Assembly (NCBI GenBank): GCA_002343545.1
Contig: DDRA01000015.1
Span: 402 to 41,355, forward strand
Direction: 5' to 3'
DNA from: Bacteriovoracaceae bacterium UBA2428
Lineage (GTDB): Bacteria; Bdellovibrionota; UBA2428
Length of the DNA: 40,954 nt
Below are positions 1-7,500 of this stretch, piece after piece (the stretch's first letter is position 1; each line of letters starts with the position of its first letter). Both the position numbers and the translations under genes were made by a program. The notes under the pieces are model-generated. The model was not told the DNA's origin and did not search any database. It saw only the letters and a list, made by a program, of their open reading frames with translations.

Positions 1-24
1 ATTACCATACGATCGTATGGTAAT
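1..24. repeat. Perfect 24-bp palindrome, possible operator
   Basis: The first 24 bases form a perfect, loopless palindrome with half-site ATTACCATACGA. It lies 7 bp beyond the stop codon of the minus-strand gene ending at 32. It has no T-run, so it does not look like an intrinsic terminator. Dyads of this size and composition are typical operators of TetR-type repressors, but no regulator gene is visible here, so that reading is inference. The window edge prevents seeing what lies to the left. Confidence 0.6.
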
Positions 25-31
25 GTGGGGC

Positions 32-535
32 TTAGATGGGAAAGCGAGCAACGCGTTGAAGCTTGGCTTCGAGCTGCTCACGCTCCAAGTTTCGCGCGCA
101 AATCATATCCAGGAGGGCGACGCCGGCTACGGCCGCGAGCGCGAATCCGACGCGGCTCCTGCGCGCGGGGCGACCTTTCAGGGCCAGGCTAAGTCCGGCC
201 ATATCCAACGCTTGGCCACCGACTTGGGCCCAAAGAGGAGTCGGGCTGCGGTATTCCGCCAAGACTCCGAGACCCGAGGCGATTTGTCGGGCCCCCGAGA
301 GACGAATCGCATGCCGGTAGGTCTGGTCGATTCCGAGGAAGCGCGCGATCGAAGCGGCCGAGAATATCTGAAACGCCCCGAGGGCCACCCCGAAGATCCC
401 GAGTCCCGTGGAAAGGGTTTGGGTTTGCGCCTTCTCGGTGACGCGATTCGCTTGGGCCTCGATCGTGTCGTGCAGCCCGATGTCGTTAAAAGGGAAAGGC
501 GGCGTTTCGGGGACCAGGATTCCGGGGATCTTCAT
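32..535 (-). CDS. Small multi-pass membrane protein (cyclase/dehydrase-associated type)
   Basis: The product is 167 aa with hydrophobic helices around residues 43-65, 90-125 and 130-147. The stretch FLGIDQTYRHAIRLSGARQI followed by WAQVGGQALDMAGL resembles the small membrane proteins or N-terminal modules often found beside SRPBCC cyclase/dehydrase proteins. That family resemblance is from memory and gives no biochemical function. The ATG at 535 is preceded by a purine-rich GAGAGGAG site. The gene starts 28 bp after the stop of the 564-1718 gene on the same strand, so the two are probably cotranscribed from the sigma-54 promoter at 1730-1745. No SRPBCC partner is in the window. Confidence 0.6.
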   Translation of the reverse strand: MKIPGILVPETPPFPFNDIGLHDTIEAQANRVTEKAQTQTLSTGLGIFGVALGAFQIFSAASIARFLGIDQTYRHAIRLSGARQIASGLGVLAEYRSPTPLWAQVGGQALDMAGLSLALKGRPARRSRVGFALAAVAGVALLDMICARNLEREQLEAKLQRVARFPI

Positions 536-563
536 GATGTCTCTCCTCTTTCTCGTCGGACCA

Positions 564-1718
564 TTAGGGACGCAGCGAAGGCAGGTGTACGACGTCGGTA
601 AAGCCGCGGGTGTTCACGAGCTCGTCGAAATACGGACCGTATTTGCGTCGAAGCTCGGGGTCATGCTCGTGCGTCAGGGGGCAGCCGAGCTTACGGCCGC
701 TCTTGCGGCTCATCGCGGCGAGGTTGCGCTCGATTTTCTCCCGCATCGTCGAGAGATGGAAGGCCGAACAGTTTACGGCTTCGTCCCACGAGATGTCCAT
801 GTAGTCGCTCCAAACGGGAGCCTTAAGCGAGACCCAGTGACCGTCTCGACAGGCGACGTAGGGTCCGAGTTCTTCTCCCAGAGGATCTTCGTGTTCCGAC
901 AGGACGTGGTTCCAGAATCTCATGCCCGCAAAGTTGGCGGAAAGATCCGCGTAGGAGTAGACGCCCGTGACGGTGTAACCGAAGAGACCGGCTTCCATCC
1001 AGCGTCCGAGCTCGAGGGCCTTCGAGACGTCGGGTTGGCGCGGGCGAAGGTAGGCGTGCGCGAAGTACTGGTATCCGGCGGACCAGAAGTGGGCAAGTTT
1101 ATCGACGCCGATGTCGTAGGCGCCCACGCGCACGACGCGACCGAGGGCGATCTTTCCGAGCGGCAGCACGCGCGACTCGCCGACGTTCAAGCCCGCGTAG
1201 ACGGAATCCTTGAGATCCGGCTGTCGGTAGGGAATGTCTCGGGAGCGCGTGAGCCAACGACCGGCGGGAGTTTGGTTGCGTCCTCCGAAGCGCTGCCGGA
1301 GGGCGGCGTAAAGGGCATCGCGCGAGCAGACTCGCCCCGCTGCGTTCGCGGCTTGGATCGCGGCGGCCCATTCCCGGCGGGTCAACGCCTGCAGATCGCT
1401 TTCGATATCGCCCAGACGCACATGTCGGTCGCTGAAGTTGTCGATCTCGCTACCGTAGGCACGGTAGCTAAGGAAGGTCGCGGCCACGAGCAGCGCGCCC
1501 AAGATCCAGGTGATCCACCGGCGCTTCGTGACGATAAGCGGATGAACGCTCTGCTCGTGGACGACTTCGATTTCCTTGCGCCGGGAGAGGAGCGAGGCCG
1601 GGTTCGTGAGGGCCGGCGGATCGCTCGCCGGGAAACTGCTACGAAGTGCGTCATCGAGTTCATCTTCGACTTGGCGAGGGCTCTGAGGTGTGAGGCGAGG
1701 AAGGGTACCGTCGTTCAT
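564..1718 (-). CDS. Membrane-anchored protein of unknown function with SFPASDPPA motif
   Basis: The product is 384 aa. Residues 18-36 carry DELDDALRSSFPASDPPA, a short motif also seen in small stand-alone bacterial proteins and without assigned function. One transmembrane helix follows at about residues 67-89 (WITWILGALLVAATFLSYRA). The remaining roughly 295 residues should be periplasmic and are rich in Trp, Tyr and His, with several cysteines. I do not recognise that domain. The ATG at 1718 is the only plausible start near the motif and lies 1-2 nt after the transcription start predicted from the sigma-54 promoter at 1730-1745. It diverges from the CsbD cassette and probably shares an operon with 32-535. 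Confidence 0.6.
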   Translation of the reverse strand: MNDGTLPRLTPQSPRQVEDELDDALRSSFPASDPPALTNPASLLSRRKEIEVVHEQSVHPLIVTKRRWITWILGALLVAATFLSYRAYGSEIDNFSDRHVRLGDIESDLQALTRREWAAAIQAANAAGRVCSRDALYAALRQRFGGRNQTPAGRWLTRSRDIPYRQPDLKDSVYAGLNVGESRVLPLGKIALGRVVRVGAYDIGVDKLAHFWSAGYQYFAHAYLRPRQPDVSKALELGRWMEAGLFGYTVTGVYSYADLSANFAGMRFWNHVLSEHEDPLGEELGPYVACRDGHWVSLKAPVWSDYMDISWDEAVNCSAFHLSTMREKIERNLAAMSRKSGRKLGCPLTHEHDPELRRKYGPYFDELVNTRGFTDVVHLPSLRP

Positions 1719-1729
1719 GAGGGCGTTGA

Positions 1730-1745
1730 AGCACTTAACGTGCCA
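1730..1745 (-). promoter_or_regulatory. Sigma-54 (-24/-12) promoter
   Basis: Read on the minus strand the site is TGGCACGTTAAGTGCT. It matches the RpoN consensus TGGCACG-N4-TTGCW at every position except the first T of the -12 block, with the invariant GG and GC correctly spaced. The predicted start is near 1719, directly at the ATG of the 564-1718 gene (A at 1718), implying a leaderless or nearly leaderless message. It diverges from the sigma-54 promoter at 1882-1897. Confidence 0.7.
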
Positions 1746-1813
1746 CGGCGAAGCGCGCTTGAATGCGAACTGAGCAGTCGGCGGTGGGGCGATTTGGTCG
1801 AGCCGAAAAATCG

Positions 1814-1844
1814 GGCCGAGAACTTGGGGCGAATTGCCTCGGCC
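1814..1844. promoter_or_regulatory. Inverted repeat between divergent sigma-54 promoters
   Basis: GGCCGAG at 1814-1820 is matched by CTCGGCC at 1838-1844, a perfect 7-bp dyad with a 17-bp spacer. It sits about 80 bp upstream of the predicted start of the CsbD cassette and about 110 bp upstream of the opposite transcript. That is where enhancer-binding proteins for sigma-54 usually bind. Assignment as an activator site is inference from position only. Confidence 0.25.
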
Positions 1845-1881
1845 ATCCTTCGTTAAAGCTGCAACTAAACGATCTGCGGGC

Positions 1882-1897
1882 TGGCACGGGCTTTGCT
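1882..1897 (+). promoter_or_regulatory. Sigma-54 (-24/-12) promoter of the CsbD cassette
   Basis: The site TGGCACGGGCTTTGCT is an exact match to the RpoN consensus TGGCACG-N4-TTGCW, followed by TTT. The predicted start is near 1908, giving a leader of about 42 nt that contains the AAGGAG ribosome site at 1938-1943 for the CsbD-like gene. The match is strong enough that I treat it as a real promoter dependent on RpoN and an unseen activator. Confidence 0.85.
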
Positions 1898-1949
1898 TTT
1901 AGGGTGTCCAAGCGGACGCTTTGATGCGCCCCCTACCAAGGAGAAGATT

Positions 1950-2174
1950 ATGAACAAAGAACTCGAAGGAAACTGGAAAGAACTCAAAGGAAAGATGCGT
2001 CAGACGTGGAGCAAGCTGACGGATGACGATCTGGGCCGTTTGCAAGGCAACTGGGAAGAGCTCTCGGGCCGCCTTCAATCACTCTACGGACACAGCAAGG
2101 AAAAGGCTTGGTCCGAGATCGAAGCCTTCAAGGGCCGCTTCCTCTCCAAGGCCGAGCGTTCGGTGGAGGAATAA
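1950..2174 (+). CDS. CsbD family stress-response protein
   Basis: The product is 74 aa, highly charged and without cysteines or a signal sequence. It begins MNKELEGNWKELKGKMRQTW and has the internally repeated G-N-W-x-E-L-x-G pattern (residues 7-14 and 33-40) that defines CsbD-like proteins. These are small helical proteins induced by general stress in many bacteria; their molecular role is not established. The ATG at 1950 is chosen over an upstream in-frame codon because AAGGAG lies 6 nt before it. It is first in a five-gene run to 3339 driven by the sigma-54 promoter at 1882-1897. Its TAA overlaps the next ATG by one base. Confidence 0.85.
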   Translation: MNKELEGNWKELKGKMRQTWSKLTDDDLGRLQGNWEELSGRLQSLYGHSKEKAWSEIEAFKGRFLSKAERSVEE

Positions 2175-2371
2175 TGAAAACGTATCGTCGTACGCGTCGG
2201 GTGCGTCGCGCGCCGGCGAAGCTGGTCGATCTCATCTCGGCCGGCTTTCGAACCGGTGAGTTTCGTCGTGCTTCGGGGTCGCTCATCTTGGCGGCCACGA
2301 CGTTGACCCTCGCGTGCCGTCCCGTGGCACGCGATTTCGTGGATTCTCTCTCGGGAGCGGTGAACGTATGA
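2174..2371 (+). CDS. Small basic membrane-associated protein, unknown
   Basis: The product is 65 aa with a strongly Arg-rich N-terminus (MKTYRRTRRVRRAPAK) followed by one hydrophobic stretch at about residues 35-50 (SLILAATTLTLACRP). I recognise no family. Reality is supported by its packing: the ATG shares one base with the CsbD stop, GGAGGA lies directly upstream, and its TGA overlaps the next gene's ATG by 4 nt (ATGA). It probably sits at the inner membrane with its basic end in the cytoplasm and is cotranscribed with the stress cassette. Confidence 0.55.
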   Translation: MKTYRRTRRVRRAPAKLVDLISAGFRTGEFRRASGSLILAATTLTLACRPVARDFVDSLSGAVNV

Positions 2372-3009
2372 AAAATTTCGTTAAGTCGGGCCTTCGTATC
2401 TCGGCCCTCGTTGGTTTGACGGCTTTCGCCGCGAATTCTCTCGCGCAAGATCGCGCGGGTTTCTCGCTCGGCCTCGTGGGGGCCGCTTCGATCCAGAACC
2501 CGAGCGTAAGCTCGAGCGGCAACTCCGAGCGAGTCGACGGGAAGATGGGCTACGGCGGCGGTCTAACGACGGAGTTCGTGCTGGCCGACGGCTTCGGTCT
2601 CGAAACCGACCTGTTGTACCTCAGCCATAAGTTCTCCCGCGACACGGCGAACCTCTTCGGAACGACGGTCAGCTCCACGTTCACGAGTGGATATGTACAT
2701 ATCCCGGTTCTGCTGCGATTCCGCCCGATTCCTTTTCTTAATTTGGGCGTCGGCGGCTACTACAGCCGCGTCGTGACGGCTTGGAACGTCGGCGCCGAAG
2801 GCTTTGGCGACCAGACTTTTGACTACGGCAAGAACGACTTCGGCTTCGCGGCCGCGCTCGGTACGCTCATTCCGCTCGGCGACAGCTTTTCGCTGGTGGG
2901 CGATCTCCGCTACGCACGCAGCCTCACGGACTCCGCGAGAGACAGCAACGACAGTCTGAAGTTCTCGGACTTCCAGATCTTGGTCGGCGTTCGTTTCGGC
3001 ATTCGTTGA
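2368..3009 (+). CDS. Small outer-membrane beta-barrel protein
   Basis: The product is 213 aa starting MKNFVKSGLRISALVGL, with a Sec signal peptide ending around SLA-QD (residues 26-29). The mature part alternates aromatic and small residues typical of 8-stranded outer-membrane barrels (for example GMGGGLTTEF-like, FLNLGVGGYY and LVGDLRYA strands) and ends ILVGVRFGIR. It resembles the generic outer-membrane beta-barrel families (OmpX/OmpW-like); ligand or function is not deducible. The ATG at 2368 overlaps the preceding TGA and follows GGGAG at a suitable distance. It belongs to the sigma-54-driven cassette. Confidence 0.75.
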   Translation: MKNFVKSGLRISALVGLTAFAANSLAQDRAGFSLGLVGAASIQNPSVSSSGNSERVDGKMGYGGGLTTEFVLADGFGLETDLLYLSHKFSRDTANLFGTTVSSTFTSGYVHIPVLLRFRPIPFLNLGVGGYYSRVVTAWNVGAEGFGDQTFDYGKNDFGFAAALGTLIPLGDSFSLVGDLRYARSLTDSARDSNDSLKFSDFQILVGVRFGIR

Positions 3010-3027
3010 AGGAAAGGAAGGACAGTC

Positions 3028-3189
3028 ATGAATACCGTACTCGCAATTTTCCTGGTTCTTCTGCTCTTGGGCGTCCTCCCGGTCTGGCCGTACAGCGCCT
3101 CTTGGGGTTACTACCCGGGCGGCGGCCTTGGGTTGCTCATCGTGGTGCTCGTTCTCGTTTCGCTCGGTCGAAACCGCAAGTTGAACTGA
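3028..3189 (+). CDS. DUF3309 family small membrane protein
   Basis: The product is 53 aa, made of two hydrophobic helices separated by LPVWPYSASWGYYPGGG and ending RNRKLN. The WPYS-SWGYxPxGG signature is the hallmark of DUF3309 proteins, short membrane proteins of unknown function often found beside CsbD and other stress genes in proteobacteria. The ATG at 3028 follows a good AAGGAAGGA site. It lies 18 bp after the barrel gene and is the fourth gene of the cassette. Placement with CsbD suggests a shared envelope-stress role; that is inference. Confidence 0.8.
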   Translation: MNTVLAIFLVLLLLGVLPVWPYSASWGYYPGGGLGLLIVVLVLVSLGRNRKLN

Positions 3190-3201
3190 AGGAAAAACGT
3201 C

Positions 3202-3339
3202 ATGCAAAAGCTTCGTCCCGCCTATCACCTTTCGAACCCCAAGCGCGGCAGCGTCTGGCAGCCGTTCCTTCTCTGGATACTAGGCGCCCCGCTGGGCGTC
3301 GTGGTGCTCGTCTGGTTCTTCTTCTTCGCCGGCCGCTAG
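3202..3339 (+). CDS. 45-aa single-pass membrane peptide, unknown
   Basis: The product is 45 aa: a basic N-terminal third (MQKLRPAYHLSNPKRGS) and one transmembrane helix (about residues 20-42, WQPFLLWILGAPLGVVVLVW). I know no family name for it. It follows the DUF3309 gene by 12 bp with an AAGGAAA ribosome site, so it is probably the last gene of the cassette. Its stop TAG (3337-3339) is 2 bp from the left end of the insertion sequence. Confidence 0.6.
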   Translation: MQKLRPAYHLSNPKRGSVWQPFLLWILGAPLGVVVLVWFFFFAGR

Positions 3340-3341
3340 TA

Positions 3342-3363
3342 ACTGTGCGACGGGAAGCGGGGA
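3342..3363 (+). repeat. Left terminal inverted repeat of the IS
   Basis: ACTGTGCGACGGGAAGCGGG begins the repeat. It pairs with the right end at 20 of 22 positions, differing at 3350 and 3352. Confidence 0.8.
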
Positions 3364-3396
3364 CTATACATTTTCCAGGGCCTCGACGGATCGGCT

Positions 3397-4494
3397 CTAA
3401 GTTCGTCTAAACAAGTGATGCCGGCGATGTTCGATAGGAATTTCGCCGGCGTGAAAACTGCGCCACTCCCGATTCATGTCCGGCGAAGCCTCTTCACTGC
3501 GCTTTGAGAAGATATCGGTAAAGTTCAATAGTCTAGAAGTAAGGCCGAGATGCTGGGCCGGCGACTGGAGGTGCGCCTTCGGTCGTCTTACGTGGCGCTT
3601 CGTGAACTGTGGCAGCATATAATTCTTCTGCACGAGAAAAAGCGCGTATCGCTGGCACATCTGTCCAGGGCGTTTGCTGAAGGCGATAGTTTCTCGCGCG
3701 AAAGCCGCAAGTCGCTGTCGGACAAGCAGGTCAGCGTGGTTTACGCTGAAGAGAATATTCTGGAAATTTCGACAGGCTTTTGAAGAAATCGTAATGTGTT
3801 CGATGGGCACGCTACGTAAATCACGCCGAATTGCATGCCGATAGTGAAAATGCTGGTCGCTCAGTAAGCGCATGACGTATGTCTCGCATCGACGATAATT
3901 TCGGGCGAGAATCCGGGCAGTAGCGATTCTCACGGACTTTGGATTGTAGCGTCCGTGTTCCCTCTCGAGCTCGGCAAGTCGCTTTTTCTGCCACGGAGAA
4001 ATATAACCTTTCCGGTTAAGGCTCGAAAAGTTGAAGTCATAGATAAAAAGTGAATCACGGCCGATCAGCTGATTGATGTTATTGGGATCGTATTGAGATC
4101 CGGCGAAGTTTTCGAGTCCGTCGTAGCAGACTGACTCTTTAATCTTTAGGTGTCGCGTAACGTCGTGATGAAATTGCAAAGCGCGCCTCGCGAGATGCCA
4201 AAGACGGATCCGAACGGCGTGCTCACTGACGTTCAGGGTTCGAGCGATTGCGCGGTTGGATGTTCCGTGAAAGTGAAGCGATAGGATTTTCGCGCTTAGT
4301 GCGGGATCTGCCTTCTTGAAGCGAAAGTTCATGCGGCAGAGGGTCTCGGTGAAGCTACGCTGGCAGTCGAGGCATCGGTATCTCCGGCGCGTGCCACCGA
4401 TGAGACAAAGCAAGGGACGCGAATATCCTTTCGAAACACAACGATTTGAACCGCACAAACAGCCGGGCCGAGGTCGCTCCTCATGAACTAGCAT
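3397..4494 (-). CDS. IS transposase, zinc ribbon plus DDE-type domain
   Basis: The product is 365 aa. The N-terminus holds a zinc ribbon (C12, C14, C19, C41, C44), then a helix-turn-helix at about residues 78-107 (TSNRAIARTLNVSEHAVR). The catalytic-looking core starts with CYDGLE (D125) and continues through LIGRDSLFIYDFNFSSLNRKG, a second acidic site near D213/D225, and the conserved NILFSVNHADLLVRQ and RETIAFSKR blocks (residues 246-275). The last block includes E268, a candidate third acidic residue. This layout is shared with full-length transposases of many bacteria. The frame is uninterrupted and the gene fills its element, so it is probably active. Codon use and GC are lower than in the neighbours. 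The IS family name remains uncertain. Confidence 0.8.
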   Translation of the reverse strand: MLVHEERPRPGCLCGSNRCVSKGYSRPLLCLIGGTRRRYRCLDCQRSFTETLCRMNFRFKKADPALSAKILSLHFHGTSNRAIARTLNVSEHAVRIRLWHLARRALQFHHDVTRHLKIKESVCYDGLENFAGSQYDPNNINQLIGRDSLFIYDFNFSSLNRKGYISPWQKKRLAELEREHGRYNPKSVRIATARILARNYRRCETYVMRLLSDQHFHYRHAIRRDLRSVPIEHITISSKACRNFQNILFSVNHADLLVRQRLAAFARETIAFSKRPGQMCQRYALFLVQKNYMLPQFTKRHVRRPKAHLQSPAQHLGLTSRLLNFTDIFSKRSEEASPDMNREWRSFHAGEIPIEHRRHHLFRRT

Positions 4495-4554
4495 CCGACC
4501 GCCGTCGCAAGTTTAATACCAGGAGCTCCCCATCCGTAGCATGCGAGATGGCTA

Positions 4555-4591
4555 GCCCGGAAGCGGGGGCGGTAGCTCCCCGCTTCCGGGC
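4555..4591. repeat. Perfect 14-bp hairpin at the IS right end
   Basis: GCCCGGAAGCGGGG at 4555-4568 is exactly complementary to CCCCGCTTCCGGGC at 4578-4591 around a 9-nt loop. The right arm is part of the terminal repeat, so the element carries a third, inverted copy of the end motif just inside its right end. It could be a transposase sub-site, or a structure that blocks transcripts entering from outside. It has no T-run. Confidence 0.6.
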
Positions 4592-4598
4592 GCACAGT
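4577..4598 (-). repeat. Right terminal inverted repeat of the IS
   Basis: On the minus strand it reads ACTGTGCGCCCGGAAGCGGG at its start, matching the left end with two mismatches. Its last base (4598) supplies one base of the stop codon of the adjacent cyclic glucan synthase gene. Confidence 0.8.
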
Positions 4599-7500
4599 TA
4601 GAGATTAAGCGTAATGTCGGTGGAGGCGGAGGCCTCGAGGGGGATTTCGAAGCTGGTTTGGGTTGGTGGGTTGCCGTCGCGGGTGTTGTTGACCCGGATT
4701 CGGTAGGTCACGGAGTCGACGCGGTAGTCGATTTCGAAGAAAGGCCAATGGTGCGGGATGCGAGGGCGCAGGATGAGCCGCTTGCCCTGCCGTTCGAGGC
4801 CGAGGATGGATTCGATGGCGGCGCGGTACATCCAGCTGGCCGAGCCCGTGTACCATGTCCAACCGCCGCGCCCGACGTGCGGGGAGAGCCCGTAGACGTC
4901 GGCCGCGGCGACGTAGGGCTCCACTTTGTAGCGGTAGAGGCCCGCGCGGGTGGAGGCATGGTTGACGGGGTTGAGCAGCGAGTAGAGCTCGGCGGCGCGA
5001 TCGCCGTCGCCGAGTTTGGCGAAGGCCATGAGTGTCCAGAGGGCCGCGTGCGTGTATTGGCCGCCGTTTTCGCGAACGCCGGGCAGGTAACCCTTGATGT
5101 AGCCCGGATCGGTCGTACCCCGGTCGAAGGGAGGATCGAAGAGTTTGACGAGCCCGTCGCCTCGGTGCACGAGGTACTCGTCGACGGCGGCCATGGCGCG
5201 GGCCGCGCGTTGCGGCTCGGCGGCGCCCGAGAGCACGGACCACGACTGCGCGATCGAGTCGATGCGGCACTCGTCGTTCACCGTCGAGCCGAGCGGGGTG
5301 CCGTCGTCGAAGAAAGCACGGCGGTACCAATCCCCGTCCCAACCGTGTCGCTCGAGCGCCGCTTTAAGGTCGAGCAAGTGCTTGCGGTAGCGCGCGACCC
5401 GCGCGGATTCTCCGCGGCTCTCGCAGTAGGGCAGGAACTGCTCGATCGTCGAGTAGAGGAACCACGCGACCCAGACGCTTTCGCCCTGGCCGTGAACGCC
5501 GACGCGGCTCATGCCGTCGTTCCAGTCACCGGATCCCATGAGCGGCAGACCGTGGCGGCCGACCTTGAGACTGCGATCGATGGCCCGCGCGCAGTGCTCG
5601 AAGAGGCTCGCGCTCTGGCCGGCTTCGCCGGGCTGCGTGTAGGCGTCGTCCTGGCCGGGGGCGAGTTCGGGCGCGGAGATGAAGGGGATCTCTTCGTCGA
5701 GCACGCGCTCGTCGCCGGTGTTACGCGCGTAGTGCGCCGATACGAAGGGCAGCCAAAGCAGGTCGTCCGAAAAGCGAGTCCGCACGCCGCGACCCGTCGG
5801 CGGATGCCACCAGTGCTGGACGTCACCTTCGGGAAACTGCCGTCGGGCGGCGCGTAGGATCTGCTCGCGCGTGATCGCCGGGCGGGAATGCACGAGCGCC
5901 ATGACGTCTTGGAGCTGATCCCGGAACCCGTACGCCCCGCCGGATTGGTAGAAGGCGGAGCGCGCCCAAACGCGGCAGGAAAGCGTCTGGTAGAGAAGCC
6001 AGTGGTTGACCATCGTGTCCATGGCGGCGTCGGGGGTGCGGATCTGGGTTTGGGTCAGGACTTCGTGCCAGTCTCGCGTGACGTCGGAGTAAGCCGTTTC
6101 GACGGCGGCCGGGTCGCGGTACCGTTGCGAGATCTCGAGCGCCTTCTCGCGCGTTTCGGCCTGGCCGAGCAGAACGATGACTTCCTTCGACTCTCCGGGT
6201 TTGAGATCGAACTTGGCTTGGAGGGCCGCGCAAGGGTCGAGGCCGGCGCCGCTTTGTCCCGCGAGCCGTTCGCGCGCGAGCCCGGCCGGGGCGGCCAAGC
6301 TGCCGTTGCGTCCGATGAACTCGCGGCGATCGCAGGTAAAGCTCCGGTCGTCGTTCAGGTTGATGTCGGCGAACGCGACGTGACCCGCGAACTCGTTGTT
6401 GTAAGGATTGCGCGCGAGCAACGCACCGGAATCCGTCGCCTCCGTGATGACGTAAGGCGCGGTCGATCCCCGCTGGAAGCCGAGGACCCACTCGACGTAG
6501 TTCGTCACGGAGAGCCTTCGTTTTTGCGCGGATCGGTTCGTGAGCGTAAGACGGGCGATCTTGACGCCGTCCTCGCGCGGAACGAAGAGCAAGAGCTTCT
6601 GCTCGATGCCGGCGATGCGGGATTCGAAGCTCGAGTATCCGGCCCCGTGGCGGATGACGTAGGGCTCGGGGCGGCGGATCGGCAGGGGCGTCGGCGTCCA
6701 AAGGGCTCCGCTGTCTTCGTCGCGCACGTAGATGATTTCGCCGGGAGGATCGCTCACCGGATCGTTCGACCACGGGGTGAGGCGATTCTCGCGGCTGTTC
6801 GCGAACCACGTGTAGCTCGATCCCGATTCGGAAACGATGAAGCCGAAGTCGCGCGAGTTCGCGACGACGTTGATCCAGGGCGCGGGCGTCCATTGCGCAT
6901 TTTCGAGCACGATGACGTACTCGCGCCCGTCCTCCCGAAAACCGCCCAGGCCGTTGAAGAATTTGAGGCCGCGCGTGACGTCGCCGGGATTCGGCGGCGG
7001 GACCTTCGCTTCGGCGAGCGCGACGCTCGGCAGTCGGAAGGCGGGCAAAGACAGCGGCGGCGGGAGCTCGACCTCGGTCTCGCGTCGCTTGAGCTGCTCC
7101 TCGAGCGATCCCTGCTCGGCGGCGAGGCGTACGCGCGCGACGGTCTGCAGGAGGAGAAGGTCTTCCGCGGGGATAAGGTCGGAGCGTCGCAAGAAGATGC
7201 CGCCCGGCTTGTCGAGCCAGCCCTGGGACCCGCTGATCCGGATCTGGCGATGGAGTTCGTCCTGGAGCGTCTGAAGGTAGCTGTGGCTACGTTCGTTCAA
7301 CAAGACGAGATCGAAGGCGAGGCCTTTGAGACGCAGGTACTCGTGCGCGTGCAGGAGCTCCCGGACCATCGCCATGTCCTTCTCGTCGCGTATGCTGGTG
7401 AGCACGATGGGAACGTCGCCGCTGATCCCGTAGACCCACAGGCTCGATTGAGCCTTGGCATTCTGCGCGAGCACGTGCGAGCGTGGACGCAGCGAGGCAT

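Larger units (their letters stand above)
3342..4598. mobile_element. Complete insertion sequence, about 1.26 kb
   Basis: The element is bounded by imperfect 22-bp inverted repeats (3342-3363 and 4577-4598, two mismatches) and encodes one intact minus-strand transposase. It is flanked on both sides by TA, consistent with a TA target duplication or with ends extended by two bases. Its base composition is visibly more AT-rich than the surrounding genes, pointing to recent arrival. It lies exactly between the stop of the 45-aa plus-strand gene and the last codon of the cyclic glucan synthase gene. Family assignment (IS1/IS1595-like by zinc ribbon plus DDE) is not secure. Confidence 0.8.

Noticed and set aside
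408..1856. 482-codon plus-strand frame opposite the two left-edge genes
   Set aside because: It would cover both minus-strand genes, the gap between them and a sigma-54 promoter; no signal, motif or ribosome site.
2325..2340. TGGCACG at the end of the 65-aa gene
   Set aside because: The -24 half matches but the -12 position reads TTCGT without the required GC; it lies inside a coding frame.
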